Assembly: GCA_005503085.1 (NCBI GenBank)
Contig: SCOI01000006.1
Coordinates: 124,001-188,000 of the forward strand
Direction: 5' to 3'
Source of the DNA: Burkholderiales bacterium C2
Lineage (GTDB): Bacteria > Pseudomonadota > Gammaproteobacteria > Burkholderiales > Burkholderiaceae_C
Length of the DNA: 64,000 nucleotides
Position 1 is the first letter of the stretch. Each line of letters starts with the position of its first letter. Below, one piece after another: positions 33,770-43,289 of this stretch. A program made the translations under genes and the position numbers. Below the pieces are notes generated by a model, which was given only the letters and a program-made list of their open reading frames with translations, searched no databases and had not been told where the DNA came from.

Positions 33770-35683
33770 TCAGCGGCTGTGCGAGGTCAGCCGGGCCAGC
33801 GGCGTCGCCAGGCTGACACCCGGCGCGGCCGCGCTGGCGCCGCGCTTGGGCGGGGTGCTGCTGAGCACGTCCTCGTCCAGCTCCTCGCGGGCCTTGCCCG
33901 GCAGCTGGCCCAGGCCCTCGGGGTTGCGGCGCATCGCGACGCCGACGGCCAGGATGTCGATGACCAGCAGATGCAGGATGCGGCTGACCATGGGCAGATG
34001 GGTGGAGACATCCTCGACATGGTCGACGATCAGCGTCGCATCGGCCTTGCGGGCCAGTGGTGACTGGCTGGCCGTGATCGCGACCACCGCCGCGCCGCGT
34101 TCGCGCGCCTTGTCGGCCACCGCCGCCAGCTCGGGCAGCTTGCCGCTGGCGCTGATGATGACGGCCACATCGCGGGGGCCCAGCACATTGGCGGCCAGCG
34201 ACTGCAGGCGCGGGTCGGTGTAGGCGCTGCTGGGCACGCCGAAGCGCAGGAACTTGAACTGCGCGTCCTGGGCCACGACGCCGTAATGGCCGACGGCATA
34301 GAACTCGATGCGGTCGGCGCGCAGCAGCAGCTCGATCGCGCGGTCGATCATCTCGCGGTTCAGTGCGCTGCGCACCTGAAGGATGGCCGAGGCGGTATTG
34401 CCCAGCACCTTGGCACCCAGCTCCACCATCGAATCGTCATGGGTGACCTGGGTGTGGGTCACCGGCACGGTGCCGGTCAGGCCCGAGGCCAGGCGCAGCT
34501 TGAAGTCGGACAGGCCCTCGCAGCCCAGCGAACGGCAAAAGCGGATCACGGTGGGCTGGCTGACATTGGCGGCACGGGCGATCTCGGCAATCGGCGCATT
34601 CAGCGCATCGCGCGGATGGGCCAGCACATGCTCGGCCACGCGCAGCTCAGCCGGCGAGAGCTGTTCGCGCGCGCGCCGGATCTGGTTCAGGATGGCCGCG
34701 CCCGGCGCGGTCTTCAGTGTGCGCAGCTGCGCGTCCAGGATCGCCGAGGCGCCGATGAAGGTGGCGTGCTCGGCGGTGATCACATAGGTCGGGATCGCTG
34801 CCACATAGGCCGAGAAGCGGCCCTTGTCCTCGAAGCGCTGGCGGAAGGCCGAGCGGTCGAAATACTCGCCCAGCCGCGGCACGATGCCGCCGCCGATATA
34901 GATGCCGCCCAGGGCGCCCAGGGTCACCGCCAGATTGGCCGCGGCCGTGCCCAGCAGCGCGCAGAACAGGGCCAGCGTCTCGACGCAGACCGGGTCGCTG
35001 GCATCCAGCGCCCGCTGCGTGATCTCGGGTGCCTGCAGCGCCTCGGCCGGGCGGCCGGCATAGTCGGCCATCGCGCGGTAGATCAGCTCCAGACCCGGGC
35101 CTGACAGCAGGCGCTCGAAGGACACATGCTCGAACTCTCGCCAGGCGAAGCGCAAGAGCGCGATCTCGCGCTCGTTGCGCGGCGAGAAACTGGTGTGGCC
35201 GCCCTCGGTACCCAGCGCCACCCAGCCCTCGCCGGCCGGGATCAGGCCCGAGACCCCCAGGCCCGAGCCCGAGCCGAGCAGGCCGACGACGCTCTGCTTA
35301 TTGGCCTCGCCGCCGCCGATCTGGCGCAGATCGCGGCCCGACAGGCGCGGCAGGGCCATGGCCAGCGCGGTGAAGTCGTTGACGACCACCAGGGTGTCCA
35401 GCCCCAGGCGCTGGCGCATCTCCTCGATCGAGAACTGCCAGTGGTAGTTGGTCATCCTGACCTGGTCGCCCTCGACCGGGTTGGCGATCGCGACGCCGGC
35501 ATGCTCGATCTTCAGCGCCGGCAGGGTCACCAGATAGGCGCTGACGGCGGCATGGAAGTCGGCGTGATCGGCGCAGCGCAGCGAGGCGATGTGCTCGAAC
35601 TGGCCCTGGGCGGTTTCCAGCGCGAAGCGGGCGTAGGTGCCACCGATGTCGGCGATCAGCCGGGGACTGTCGAAGGGAACCAT
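33770..35683 (-). CDS. glk: Bifunctional glucokinase / HexR-type RpiR regulator
   Basis: A 637-residue fusion. Residues 1-325 are a ROK-unrelated bacterial glucokinase (phosphate loop LIADIGGTYARFALE, VVNDFTALAMALP, GTEGGHTSFSP). Residues about 335-420 are an RpiR winged HTH (LSPAELRVAEHVLAHPRDAL, then VSQPTVIRFCRSLGCEGLSD), and about 455-600 a SIS sugar-phosphate-binding domain (FYAVGHYGVVAQDAQFKFLR, then LPMVSRILHLLVIDILAVG). The C-terminal half is strikingly like E. coli HexR, which binds KDPG. Such fusions are known in Burkholderiales. The ATG at 35683 starts at the glucokinase phosphate loop. Its likely targets are the palindromes at 35866, 37199 and 47329. Confidence 0.93.
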   Translation of the reverse strand: MVPFDSPRLIADIGGTYARFALETAQGQFEHIASLRCADHADFHAAVSAYLVTLPALKIEHAGVAIANPVEGDQVRMTNYHWQFSIEEMRQRLGLDTLVVVNDFTALAMALPRLSGRDLRQIGGGEANKQSVVGLLGSGSGLGVSGLIPAGEGWVALGTEGGHTSFSPRNEREIALLRFAWREFEHVSFERLLSGPGLELIYRAMADYAGRPAEALQAPEITQRALDASDPVCVETLALFCALLGTAAANLAVTLGALGGIYIGGGIVPRLGEYFDRSAFRQRFEDKGRFSAYVAAIPTYVITAEHATFIGASAILDAQLRTLKTAPGAAILNQIRRAREQLSPAELRVAEHVLAHPRDALNAPIAEIARAANVSQPTVIRFCRSLGCEGLSDFKLRLASGLTGTVPVTHTQVTHDDSMVELGAKVLGNTASAILQVRSALNREMIDRAIELLLRADRIEFYAVGHYGVVAQDAQFKFLRFGVPSSAYTDPRLQSLAANVLGPRDVAVIISASGKLPELAAVADKARERGAAVVAITASQSPLARKADATLIVDHVEDVSTHLPMVSRILHLLVIDILAVGVAMRRNPEGLGQLPGKAREELDEDVLSSTPPKRGASAAAPGVSLATPLARLTSHSR

Positions 35684-36177
35684 GGCGATAGTTGGGCGGG
35701 GAGAAGGTGATGAGCAGGGCGGCTGAATGCGGTCGCCGGCGTGTCCGGATGCACGGGGCGGGTGCGCGCGATTATGGGGCCGTCGGCCCTCATCTCACCC
35801 CCGGCAAAGCGCGCACAGCGGGGCCGGCGCTGCGGCGCTGACACGACCAATCTTGTCTGTGTGTTTGTAGCTAAGCTACATTTCCGTGAGCGTCTTTGCA
35901 CGGTGAATCGACGAATCTGCCTGCCAGTTGGTCTGGTTTTTACTGGTGAATATGGATTTATGGGTTCTTGCTCTTGTGATGTGAATGTAGTTTTGTTACC
36001 TTGTACTCCAGTAGAGCCAACAGCATCGGCGGCCTTCCTCCTGGTTTGAAGCGGGTGGAGGGTGGCCAGCAAGCCTGAGACCATCGTGCATTGCCAACTT
36101 CCTGATTCCTTGCGGCCCCTCTTGTGGTCTGTCCTGTCGTGCCCGTCCGCGTGTTCTGCTGTGCCGGGGGTGTGCTC
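35684..36177. other. 494-bp divergent control region between two glucokinase genes
   Basis: No gene is seen in this gap. It is far more AT-rich than the flanks from about 35850 onward. It holds the palindrome at 35866-35880 and a weaker, related site TGTAGTTTTGTTACC at 35986-36000. A possible plus-strand promoter (TTGTCT at 35853, TACATT at 35877) would be covered by the palindrome. The plus-strand leader to the second glucokinase would then be about 290 nt. Confidence 0.6.
35866..35880. promoter_or_regulatory. HexR-like operator 1
   Basis: TGTAGCTAAGCTACA is a perfect 7+1+7 palindrome in the gap between glk-hexR and the second glucokinase. It resembles published HexR sites (TGTARTNNNAYTACA form) and two further copies in this window. 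Confidence 0.65.
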
Positions 36178-37158
36178 ATGACGGCGGCCGCGCCCTATCT
36201 GGTGGCCGATATCGGCGGCACCAATGCGCGCTTTGGCTGGGTGGCGGCTGGCGGCTCGGCGGTGACGCAGGTGCGCACGCTGCCGGTGCCGGCCCATGCT
36301 GGGCCGGCGGAAGCGGCGCGGGCTTATCTGGTCGGGCTGCAGCGTGATCTGGGTGCGGCCTACCGGGCGCCGCAGCGGGCCGCGTTCGCAGTCGCCACCG
36401 CGGTGGCCGGTGACCGGGTGGAGCTGACCAACAGCCATTGGAGCTTTTCGCGCGCGGCGGTGCAGGCGGATCTGGGGCTGGATGTCTTGCTGATGCTCAA
36501 TGACTTCGAGGCGCTGGCGCTGTCGCTGCCGCGCCTGGACGCGGCGCAGCTGCGCGCGCATGGCGGGGTTCTGCTGCGGCCCAGCGGCACCTTGGCCGTC
36601 ATCGGCCCAGGCACCGGTCTGGGTGTGGCCGGGGTGGTGCAGACCGCGCAGGGCTGGCTGGCGCTGCCGGGCGAGGGTGGGCACGCGACGCTGGCGCCGG
36701 CCGATGAGTTCGAGAGCGAGTTGCTGGCGCGGGTGCGGCGCGACCATGCCCATGTGTCCGCCGAGCGCTTGCTGTCTGGCATCGGTTTGCCGGTGCTGCA
36801 TGGGGCGGTGGCGGCGGTGCTGGGCCAGCCGGTGTCGGTGCCTATGAGCACCGAGGCGATTGTCGAGGCGGGGGTGGGCGGCGCCGATGCGCTTAGTGCC
36901 CGCACGCTCGATGCTTTCTGTGCCCTGCTGGGCAGCTTTGCCGGCAATGTGGCGCTGACCCTGGGGGCGCGTGGTGGTGTCTATATCGGCGGCGGCATCG
37001 TGCCGCGCCTGGGCGAGCGCTTCTTTGCTTCGCGCTTTCGGGAGCGCTTCGAGTCCAAGGGGCGCTTCCGTTCCTATCTGGAAGGCATTCCGACCGCCTT
37101 GATCACCGACACGCTGGCTGCGCTGGGTGGGGCGGCGCTGGCGATCGAGCAGGCCTGA
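36178..37158 (+). CDS. glk: Glucokinase (second copy)
   Basis: A 326-residue glucokinase converting glucose to glucose-6-phosphate. Motifs are LVADIGGTNARFGWV (phosphate 1), LMLNDFEALALSLP, GPGTGLGVAGVV (phosphate 2), and PGEGGHATLAP for the sugar-binding Glu/Gly/His region. Its length and order match the first 325 residues of the adjacent fusion protein, but it lacks a regulator domain. The ATG at 36178 places the phosphate loop 10 residues from the start. It is divergent from the fusion gene and upstream of the TonB receptor, so it likely belongs to the sugar-uptake set. Confidence 0.92.
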   Translation: MTAAAPYLVADIGGTNARFGWVAAGGSAVTQVRTLPVPAHAGPAEAARAYLVGLQRDLGAAYRAPQRAAFAVATAVAGDRVELTNSHWSFSRAAVQADLGLDVLLMLNDFEALALSLPRLDAAQLRAHGGVLLRPSGTLAVIGPGTGLGVAGVVQTAQGWLALPGEGGHATLAPADEFESELLARVRRDHAHVSAERLLSGIGLPVLHGAVAAVLGQPVSVPMSTEAIVEAGVGGADALSARTLDAFCALLGSFAGNVALTLGARGGVYIGGGIVPRLGERFFASRFRERFESKGRFRSYLEGIPTALITDTLAALGGAALAIEQA

Positions 37159-37459
37159 CGGGTTGCTGTTGCCTGGCTTCGGTGTTGTGTTTTTGCAATG
37201 TAGTTGAGCTACATGAATGGCGTTTAGCGCCCGAAACAACGCCGCTATGAGGTCTTTTTGGTGGCTTATTTCATAGAGAAAAAGCCAAAATTCTGATTTC
37301 ATTAAGGGTTTTCGGCTGTGTTGTGAAAAATCTAGTTTTGGTACAAACAAGGCTGTAGCGAGATTCCGAAACAAGAAAAAAAGCGCAGGAATCCGGGCAG
37401 GCCTGGGTGGACCGGCCCACCGTTTGTGTTGCGTCGATGACATCGTTTAGGAGACAAAG
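37159..37459. other. 301-bp leader of the TonB receptor gene
   Basis: AT-rich non-coding gap. It contains the second palindrome (37199-37213), overlapping a possible promoter (TTGTGT at 37185, TACATG at 37210), and a long leader of about 245 nt with A and T runs but no clear hairpin terminator or riboswitch that I recognise. Confidence 0.55.
37199..37213. promoter_or_regulatory. HexR-like operator 2
   Basis: TGTAGTTGAGCTACA, a 15-bp palindrome with one mismatched pair, 246 bp upstream of the TonB receptor start. Same spacing and half-sites as the copies at 35866 and 47329. Confidence 0.65.
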
Positions 37460-40246
37460 ATGACGAAAGCTGTGAACCAGGCCGGCGCCACGCCCGGCGC
37501 TTTGTGGAGACTCAGTCCGGTGGCCGGTGCCTGCACCGTGCTGCTGATGGTGGCCACGGTGGCGCAGGCCCAGCAGGCCGCCCAGACCACCTTGGACACC
37601 GTCACGGTGACCGGCATCCGCCGCGGCATCGAGGCCGCGATCTCGGTCAAGAAGAACTCGGACTCCATCGTCGAATCGGTCTCGGCCGAGGACATCGGCA
37701 AGCTGCCCGACAGCAGCATCGCCGAGTCGATCGCCCGCCTGCCGGGCCTGTCGGCCCAGCGCGTGGCCGGTCGTGCCCAGGTGATCAGCGTGCGCGGCCT
37801 GTCGCCCGACTTCGCCACCACCTTGCTCAATGGCCGCGAACTGGTCAGCACCGGCGACAACCGCAGCGTCGAGTTCGACCAGTACCCCTCCGAGCTGCTC
37901 AGCGGCGTGACGGTCTACAAGACGCCCGATGCCGGTCTGGTCGGCCAGGGCCTGTCGGGCACCTTGGACATGCAGACGGTGCGGCCGCTGAACTTCGGCA
38001 GCCGTGTGGTCGCGCTGAACGCGCGCGGCCAGCGCAGCTCCCTGGGGGCTGCGGCCAATGCCAAGGCCACCGGCAACCGCTTCAGTGCCAGCTATATCGA
38101 CCAGTTCGCCGACAAGACCATAGGCCTGGCCATCGGCTACGCGCACCAGGAAACCCCGGTGCAGGAAGAGCAGGTCGGTCTGTACGAGCCCTGGAAGGTC
38201 GAGGGCCGCCCCGGTGTGGCCGCCGGCAGCTATGTGATGGACGGCATCAAGGCGCTGCGCCGCACCGGCAAGACCACGCGCGACGGCGTGATGGCCACCG
38301 TGGAGTTCCGCCCGTCCAAGCACTGGACCAGCGTCGTCGACGCCTTCGCCGCCGAGGCCAAGCAGGTCGACACGGCCAACCAGTTCGAGCTGAACCTGCA
38401 GTACAACGGCAATTTCCCCTGCAACCCGGCCTGCACCTGGACCGATGCGAGCGTCAACGGCAACGGCACCCATACCGGCGGCACCATCACCAATGTCTAC
38501 CCGCTGGTGCGGGGCATGTACAACAAGCGCGATGACAAGATCTCGGCGCTGGGCTGGAACAACAAGTTCCAGTTCGACAACGGCATCAGCGTGGTGGCCG
38601 ACCTCAACTACTCCAAGGCCAAGCGCAATGAGCTGAGCCTGGAGAACAATGCCCAGCTGAGCCCGGTCGGCGGCGTGCCCTTCGACACGATCAAGCTGAA
38701 CTTCGCGAGCTCGAACTTCTCGACCATGGTGCCGCAGCTGGACTACTCGGACCCGGCCAAGCTCTTCCTGCGCGGCACGATTTACGGCTCCGGCTACGGC
38801 AAGGTGCCCCGCGTCGAGGATGAACTCAGCGGCTTCAAGCTGACCGGCAATTTCCCGGCGCCGACGATGTTGGCCGGCCTGGTGGCCGATATCGACGTGG
38901 GCCTGAACTACGCCGACCGCTCCAAGAAGAAGCGCCAGCCCGAGGGCAATATCAATGTGGGCGCGCAGGGCGACACCACGGTGGCGGCCGATCTGCAATA
39001 CCGCCCGGTCGATCTCGGCTTTGCCGGTCTGGGCATGATCCCGGCCTGGAATGTGCCCGGCGCGGTCGGTCGCTACATGACCTTCAACCCGACCGACACC
39101 GAAGGCTATCTGATCGCCAAGGCCTGGGATGTGGAAGAGAAGACCACGACCGCCTTTGCCCGTGCCAATGTCGACAGCACGATGTTCGGCCTGCCGGTGC
39201 GCGGCAACTTCGGTCTGCAGATGGTGCGCGTCGAGCAGCAGTCGACGGCTAATTACTTCGACGGCACCGCACCGGTCGGCAGCCAGGTCAAGCCGGTCAC
39301 CGAGGGCAAGACCGTGACCGACTTCCTGCCCAGCCTGAACCTGGCCTTCTCGCTGGGCAATGACCAGACGCTGCGCTTCGCGCTGGCCCGCCAGATGGCA
39401 CGGCCGCGTGTCGACCAGCTGCGCTCGGCGCTGGACTTCGGCATCGACAAGGCCAATGGCAAGCCCGGCGCCAGCGGCGGCAACTCGCAGCTGGACCCCT
39501 GGCGTGCCAATGCGCTGGACGTGTCCTACGAGAAGTATTTCGGCTCCAAGGCCTATGTGGCGGCCGCCGGTTTCTACAAGGATCTGCGCAGCTATATCTA
39601 CACCCAAGGGCGCGACAACTACGACTTCTCGAAGTTCGTCGCCGGCTACTTGCCGCCGACCAATTGCGGCGCCGGCAACCAGGCCTGCCCGCCAGCTCTG
39701 GATACGGGCACCTACACCGCGCCGTTCAACGGCAGCGGCGGCAAGCTCAAGGGCGTGGAGCTGTCGGCCTCGCTGCCACTGAACCTGGTCAGCCCGATGC
39801 TCAATGGCTTCGGTCTGGTCGCCAGCGCCAGCTTCACCAGCAGCAATATCCGTATCAAGGACATTGACCCCGATGTCGTCAAGAGCGTGGGCAATGATCC
39901 GATCAGCCTGCCGGGCCTGTCCAAGCGCGTCTACAACCTGACCGCCTATTACGAGCGCGACGGTTTCGAGGCCCGCATCAGCCAGCGCAAGCGCTCCGAC
40001 TTCATCGGCGAGATCGGCAACTTCAACGGCAGCCGCACGCTGCGCTATGTGGTGGGCGAGAGCATCGTCGACCTGCAGCTGGGCTACAACTTCAACCAGG
40101 GCGCGTTCAAGGGCCTGGGCCTGCTGTTCCAGGTCAACAACCTGGGCGACGACGCCTACCGCACCTATGCGGCCAGCAAGGACCGTCCGCTGGAGTACAT
40201 GAAGTGGGGCCGCACCTATCTGGTCGGTGCGAACTACAAGTTCTGA
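37460..40246 (+). CDS. TonB-dependent receptor, carbohydrate type
   Basis: A 928-residue outer-membrane receptor. Residues 1-38 are a signal peptide ending TVAQAQ. The plug domain (about 45-165) starts DTVTVTGIRRGIEAAISVKK, typical of the TonB-Xanth-Caul subfamily (TIGR01782), followed by the beta-barrel to the terminal Phe (YLVGANYKF). This subfamily imports oligosaccharides across the outer membrane in Xanthomonas and Caulobacter. Position between glucokinase genes and a maltose-type ABC importer suggests alpha-glucan oligosaccharides; that is inference. A strong terminator follows at 40267. Confidence 0.93.
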   Translation: MTKAVNQAGATPGALWRLSPVAGACTVLLMVATVAQAQQAAQTTLDTVTVTGIRRGIEAAISVKKNSDSIVESVSAEDIGKLPDSSIAESIARLPGLSAQRVAGRAQVISVRGLSPDFATTLLNGRELVSTGDNRSVEFDQYPSELLSGVTVYKTPDAGLVGQGLSGTLDMQTVRPLNFGSRVVALNARGQRSSLGAAANAKATGNRFSASYIDQFADKTIGLAIGYAHQETPVQEEQVGLYEPWKVEGRPGVAAGSYVMDGIKALRRTGKTTRDGVMATVEFRPSKHWTSVVDAFAAEAKQVDTANQFELNLQYNGNFPCNPACTWTDASVNGNGTHTGGTITNVYPLVRGMYNKRDDKISALGWNNKFQFDNGISVVADLNYSKAKRNELSLENNAQLSPVGGVPFDTIKLNFASSNFSTMVPQLDYSDPAKLFLRGTIYGSGYGKVPRVEDELSGFKLTGNFPAPTMLAGLVADIDVGLNYADRSKKKRQPEGNINVGAQGDTTVAADLQYRPVDLGFAGLGMIPAWNVPGAVGRYMTFNPTDTEGYLIAKAWDVEEKTTTAFARANVDSTMFGLPVRGNFGLQMVRVEQQSTANYFDGTAPVGSQVKPVTEGKTVTDFLPSLNLAFSLGNDQTLRFALARQMARPRVDQLRSALDFGIDKANGKPGASGGNSQLDPWRANALDVSYEKYFGSKAYVAAAGFYKDLRSYIYTQGRDNYDFSKFVAGYLPPTNCGAGNQACPPALDTGTYTAPFNGSGGKLKGVELSASLPLNLVSPMLNGFGLVASASFTSSNIRIKDIDPDVVKSVGNDPISLPGLSKRVYNLTAYYERDGFEARISQRKRSDFIGEIGNFNGSRTLRYVVGESIVDLQLGYNFNQGAFKGLGLLFQVNNLGDDAYRTYAASKDRPLEYMKWGRTYLVGANYKF

Positions 40247-40266
40247 TCGGCTGTCAAAGCCTTCCG

Positions 40267-40293
40267 GCCCCGGACGCTCTCCGGGGCTTTTTT
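40267..40293 (+). terminator. Intrinsic terminator after the TonB receptor gene
   Basis: GCCCCGGA at 40267-40274 pairs with TCCGGGGC at 40280-40287 over a 5-nt loop, followed by six T residues (40288-40293). It lies 21 bp past the receptor stop codon. Confidence 0.88.
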
Positions 40294-40306
40294 ACTGGAG
40301 TTCGAC

Positions 40307-41068
40307 ATGCGCTGTCTGATCACCGGATTGAGGGGCACGCTGGCGCCGGTGCTGGCCCTGCAGCTGCGCGAGGCCGGCCACGAGCTGCTGGGCTGGGACC
40401 GCGAACAGGTCGATCCCGAGGATGCGGCGGCGGCCTCGGCCTGGCTGGCGGCGCAGCGCCTGGACGCGATCGCCCATCTGGCGATGGGCAGCGCCGACTG
40501 GGCCGGCCGGCTGGCCGCCCATGCGGCCGCGCGGGGCCTGCCCATGCTCTTCACCAGCACCGCGATGGTGTTCCATCACGAGCCCGACGGCCCGCATGGG
40601 CCGCAGGATGCGCGCACCGCGCAGGACGACTACGGCCGCTACAAGATGGCCTGCGAGGACGCGGTGCGGGCCGCCTGCGTCGAGGCCACGGTGGCACGCA
40701 TCGGCTGGCAGATCGATGCCGAGCGCCCCGGCAACAATATGCTGATGGCGCTGGACGACTGGCAGCGCCGCGAAGGCCGGGTTGCGGCCAGCGCCGCCTG
40801 GCGGCCGGCCTGTTCCTTCATGGACGACACGGCCGCCGCGCTGACGGGCCTGCTGCTGCGGCCCGAGCCGGGCGTCGTGCATCTGGACAGCAATGCCGAC
40901 GAGGCCCATGGTTTCGATCGCATCGCTGCGGCCCTGCGGGCGCGCTTCGGGCGCAGCGATTGGCGCATCGAGGTGCATCGGGACTATCGCCACGACCAGC
41001 GCCTGGCCGGCGGCCAGCGGCTGATGCCGGGCTTGTCAGAGCGGCTGCCCGAGCTCCTTGCTGCCTGA
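40307..41068 (+). CDS. NAD-dependent epimerase/dehydratase-like (extended SDR) protein
   Basis: A 253-residue Rossmann-fold protein. The N-terminus CLITGLRGTLAPVLALQLRE has a modified glycine motif (TGLRGTL), and DDYGRYKMACED supplies the Tyr-xxx-Lys catalytic pair. The overall pattern is like RmlD/dTDP-4-dehydrorhamnose reductase-type sugar reductases, but the protein is short and the substrate is unknown. GGAG is 6-9 nt upstream of the ATG. The gene converges with the sterol-desaturase gene, overlapping it by 33 bp at the 3' ends. Confidence 0.75.
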   Translation: MRCLITGLRGTLAPVLALQLREAGHELLGWDREQVDPEDAAAASAWLAAQRLDAIAHLAMGSADWAGRLAAHAAARGLPMLFTSTAMVFHHEPDGPHGPQDARTAQDDYGRYKMACEDAVRAACVEATVARIGWQIDAERPGNNMLMALDDWQRREGRVAASAAWRPACSFMDDTAAALTGLLLRPEPGVVHLDSNADEAHGFDRIAAALRARFGRSDWRIEVHRDYRHDQRLAGGQRLMPGLSERLPELLAA

Positions 41069-42322
41069 ATCGCCAGCCGAAGGCTTTTTTGTTGCTGCCG
41101 CACGCAGCAGCCGGGGCAGCAGGGCCAGGCCGGCCAGCGCGGCCAGCAGGCTCAGCGCCCACAGCGCGCTGCCCGGCGCCAGCAAGACCTGACCCTGCCA
41201 GAGCTGGGCACCGGCCACGCCGCCCAGCGCCAACAGGCGCAGCCGCTCGCCACCGGCCGCGGCCGCAGGGTCTTCCAGCAGCCGGGCCAGCAGCACCAGG
41301 CTCAGCACCAGACCCGCCGCTGCGGCCAGGCCCAGCTGCAGGCTCAAGCGCGGCTCCACCGCCAGGAAGTACACGCCCAGCAGCAGGAGCAGCGCCAGCT
41401 GCAGCAGGCCGTACAGCGGCAGGCCCGGCGGCAGCGGCGGCGCGTAGCGGACAAAGCGCGCCAGATCGGGCCTGGGCTTGGGCGCCAGCCGCTCGGCGGC
41501 GGCCGGCCGCCAGGCGGGGCGCCGAAACCAGATGGTCAGCTTGTCGCGCCAGTTGTCGGCCAGCCGGGCGTCGCGCCACAGCTCGGCATAGTTGCGGGTA
41601 TTGGCCTGCCAGACACTCCAGCTGCGCAGCGGCCCCAGCACACCATAGACGATAGGCTCGCCCTCGCGCTCCTCGACAAAGGTGCCGAACAGCCGGTCCC
41701 ACAGAATCAGGATGCCGCCGTAGTTGCGGTCCAGGCAGTAGTCGTTCTGGCCGTGATGGACGCGGTGGTTGGACGGCGAGACAAAGACCCGGTCGAACCA
41801 GCCCAGCTTGCCGACCAGCCGGGTATGGACCCAGAACTGGTAGAGCAGATCGATCAGGCCGACGACGACAAACATCAGCGGCGGCACGCCCAGCAGGGCC
41901 ATCGGCAGGTAGAAGATCCAGCTGAACAAGAACCCGGTGCTGGTCTGGCGCAAGGCGGTGCTGAGGTTGTATTCCTCGCTGCTGTGGTGCACCACATGGG
42001 CGGCCCACAGGATCGCGACCTCATGGCCGAGTCTATGGTTCCAGTAGTACAGGAAGTCGTAGAGCAGGAGGGCCAGCAGCCAGGCCCAGACGGCGTCCAG
42101 CGGCCACTCGAGCAGCGCGCCGTGTTGCCAGACAAGGGTGTAGAGGCCCACCGTCATCAGCTTGGTGAACACGCCCGCCAGCTGGCTGCTGATGCCAGCT
42201 GACAGGCTGGCGACCGTGTCGGCGGCGCGGTAGACGGCCTCGCCGCGGCGGCGGCTCCACAGGAACTCGGCCGCCATCAGCAGCACAAAGACCGGGACGG
42301 CGTAGACGATGGGATTGAGCAT
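41036..42322 (-). CDS. Fatty acid hydroxylase / sterol desaturase family protein
   Basis: A 428-residue integral membrane di-iron enzyme. The three histidine clusters are HRLGH (96-100), HVVHH (109-113) and HRVHH (186-190), between hydrophobic helices. The architecture, including a C-terminal membrane extension of about 120 residues (300-428), resembles alkylglycerol monooxygenase-type members rather than short sterol desaturases. It would hydroxylate a lipid in the inner membrane. It lies 75 bp downstream of malG on the same strand, but functional connection to sugar uptake is not evident. Confidence 0.88.
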   Translation of the reverse strand: MLNPIVYAVPVFVLLMAAEFLWSRRRGEAVYRAADTVASLSAGISSQLAGVFTKLMTVGLYTLVWQHGALLEWPLDAVWAWLLALLLYDFLYYWNHRLGHEVAILWAAHVVHHSSEEYNLSTALRQTSTGFLFSWIFYLPMALLGVPPLMFVVVGLIDLLYQFWVHTRLVGKLGWFDRVFVSPSNHRVHHGQNDYCLDRNYGGILILWDRLFGTFVEEREGEPIVYGVLGPLRSWSVWQANTRNYAELWRDARLADNWRDKLTIWFRRPAWRPAAAERLAPKPRPDLARFVRYAPPLPPGLPLYGLLQLALLLLLGVYFLAVEPRLSLQLGLAAAAGLVLSLVLLARLLEDPAAAAGGERLRLLALGGVAGAQLWQGQVLLAPGSALWALSLLAALAGLALLPRLLRAAATKKPSAGDSGSKELGQPL

Positions 42323-42397
42323 GGCCGAAGTCTAGGCCCGCCCCTCGGGCCTGGCGTGCCGGTGCAAACCCCGCTTCACAGGGCTGCGGATGCTTCT

Positions 42398-43288
42398 CTA
42401 TCCCTTGACGCCGCCGGCCGTCAGCCCGGAGACGATCCAGCGCTGGGCCAGCAGGAAGACCGCGGTGATAGGCAGGCCGGACAGCACGGCTGCGGCGGCG
42501 AAGTCGCCCCATAGAAAGCGCTGGTCGTGCAGATAGTATTTGGAGCCCACGGCCAGGGTCAGATTGCCTTCCTCGCGCAAGAGCACCGAGGCCACCGGGT
42601 ACTCGATGATGGTGCCGATGAACGCCAACACGAAGACCACCATCAGGATGGGCACGGCCATCGGCAAGAGCACCAGGCGGAAGGCCTGCCAGTGGCTGGC
42701 GCCGTCGACCTTGGCGCATTCCTCGATCTCGACCGGGATGGTCTCGAAATAGCCCTTGATGGTCCAGATATGGGTGGCGACGCCGCCCAGATAGGCCAGC
42801 ACCAGGCCGGCATGGGTCTCGATGCCCAGGCCGGGAACGTAGCCGCCTATGGTCTCGAAGATCGCATAGATCGCGACCAGGGCCAGCACCGGCGGGAACA
42901 TCTGCAAGAGCAGCATCGAGTTCAGGATGCTGGACTGGAAGCGAAACCTCATGCGCGCGAAGGCATAGGCGGCCGTGGTCGAGATCGCGACGATCAGCAA
43001 GGCCGAGAGCGTCGCGACCTTGACCGAGTTCCACAGCCAGGTCAGCACCGGGAAGGGCGGCTGCACCACGCTGCCATCGGGGGCCTGGTAGGGGATGCCC
43101 AGCGCCAGCTGCCAGTGCTCCAGGCTGATCTCGCTCGGGATCAGGCTGCCGGTGGCGAAGTTGCCGGGGCGCAGCGAGATCGAGACCACGGCCAGCAGCG
43201 GGAACAGGGTCAGGGCCAGAAAGACCCACAACAGCGCGTGCGCCGCGAAGACGCGCCAGCGGGCTTGTTTGCCTCGGACGATGGCCAT
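42398..43288 (-). CDS. malG: Maltose/maltodextrin-type ABC permease MalG
   Basis: A 296-residue permease with six helices, of the MalG type: [20 protein letters not shown] in the first periplasmic loop and [21 protein letters not shown] as the coupling EAA loop. The C-terminus GLTAGGVKG matches the conserved end of MalG that touches the MalK interface. It starts one base after the malF stop (TGATATG), so the two are translated together. Confidence 0.93.
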   Translation of the reverse strand: MAIVRGKQARWRVFAAHALLWVFLALTLFPLLAVVSISLRPGNFATGSLIPSEISLEHWQLALGIPYQAPDGSVVQPPFPVLTWLWNSVKVATLSALLIVAISTTAAYAFARMRFRFQSSILNSMLLLQMFPPVLALVAIYAIFETIGGYVPGLGIETHAGLVLAYLGGVATHIWTIKGYFETIPVEIEECAKVDGASHWQAFRLVLLPMAVPILMVVFVLAFIGTIIEYPVASVLLREEGNLTLAVGSKYYLHDQRFLWGDFAAAAVLSGLPITAVFLLAQRWIVSGLTAGGVKG

Positions 43289-43289
43289 A

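Noticed and set aside
37271-39607. Antisense frame opposite the TonB receptor
   Set aside because: The receptor frame has signal peptide, plug and barrel features; the opposite frame has none and ignores the non-coding leader.
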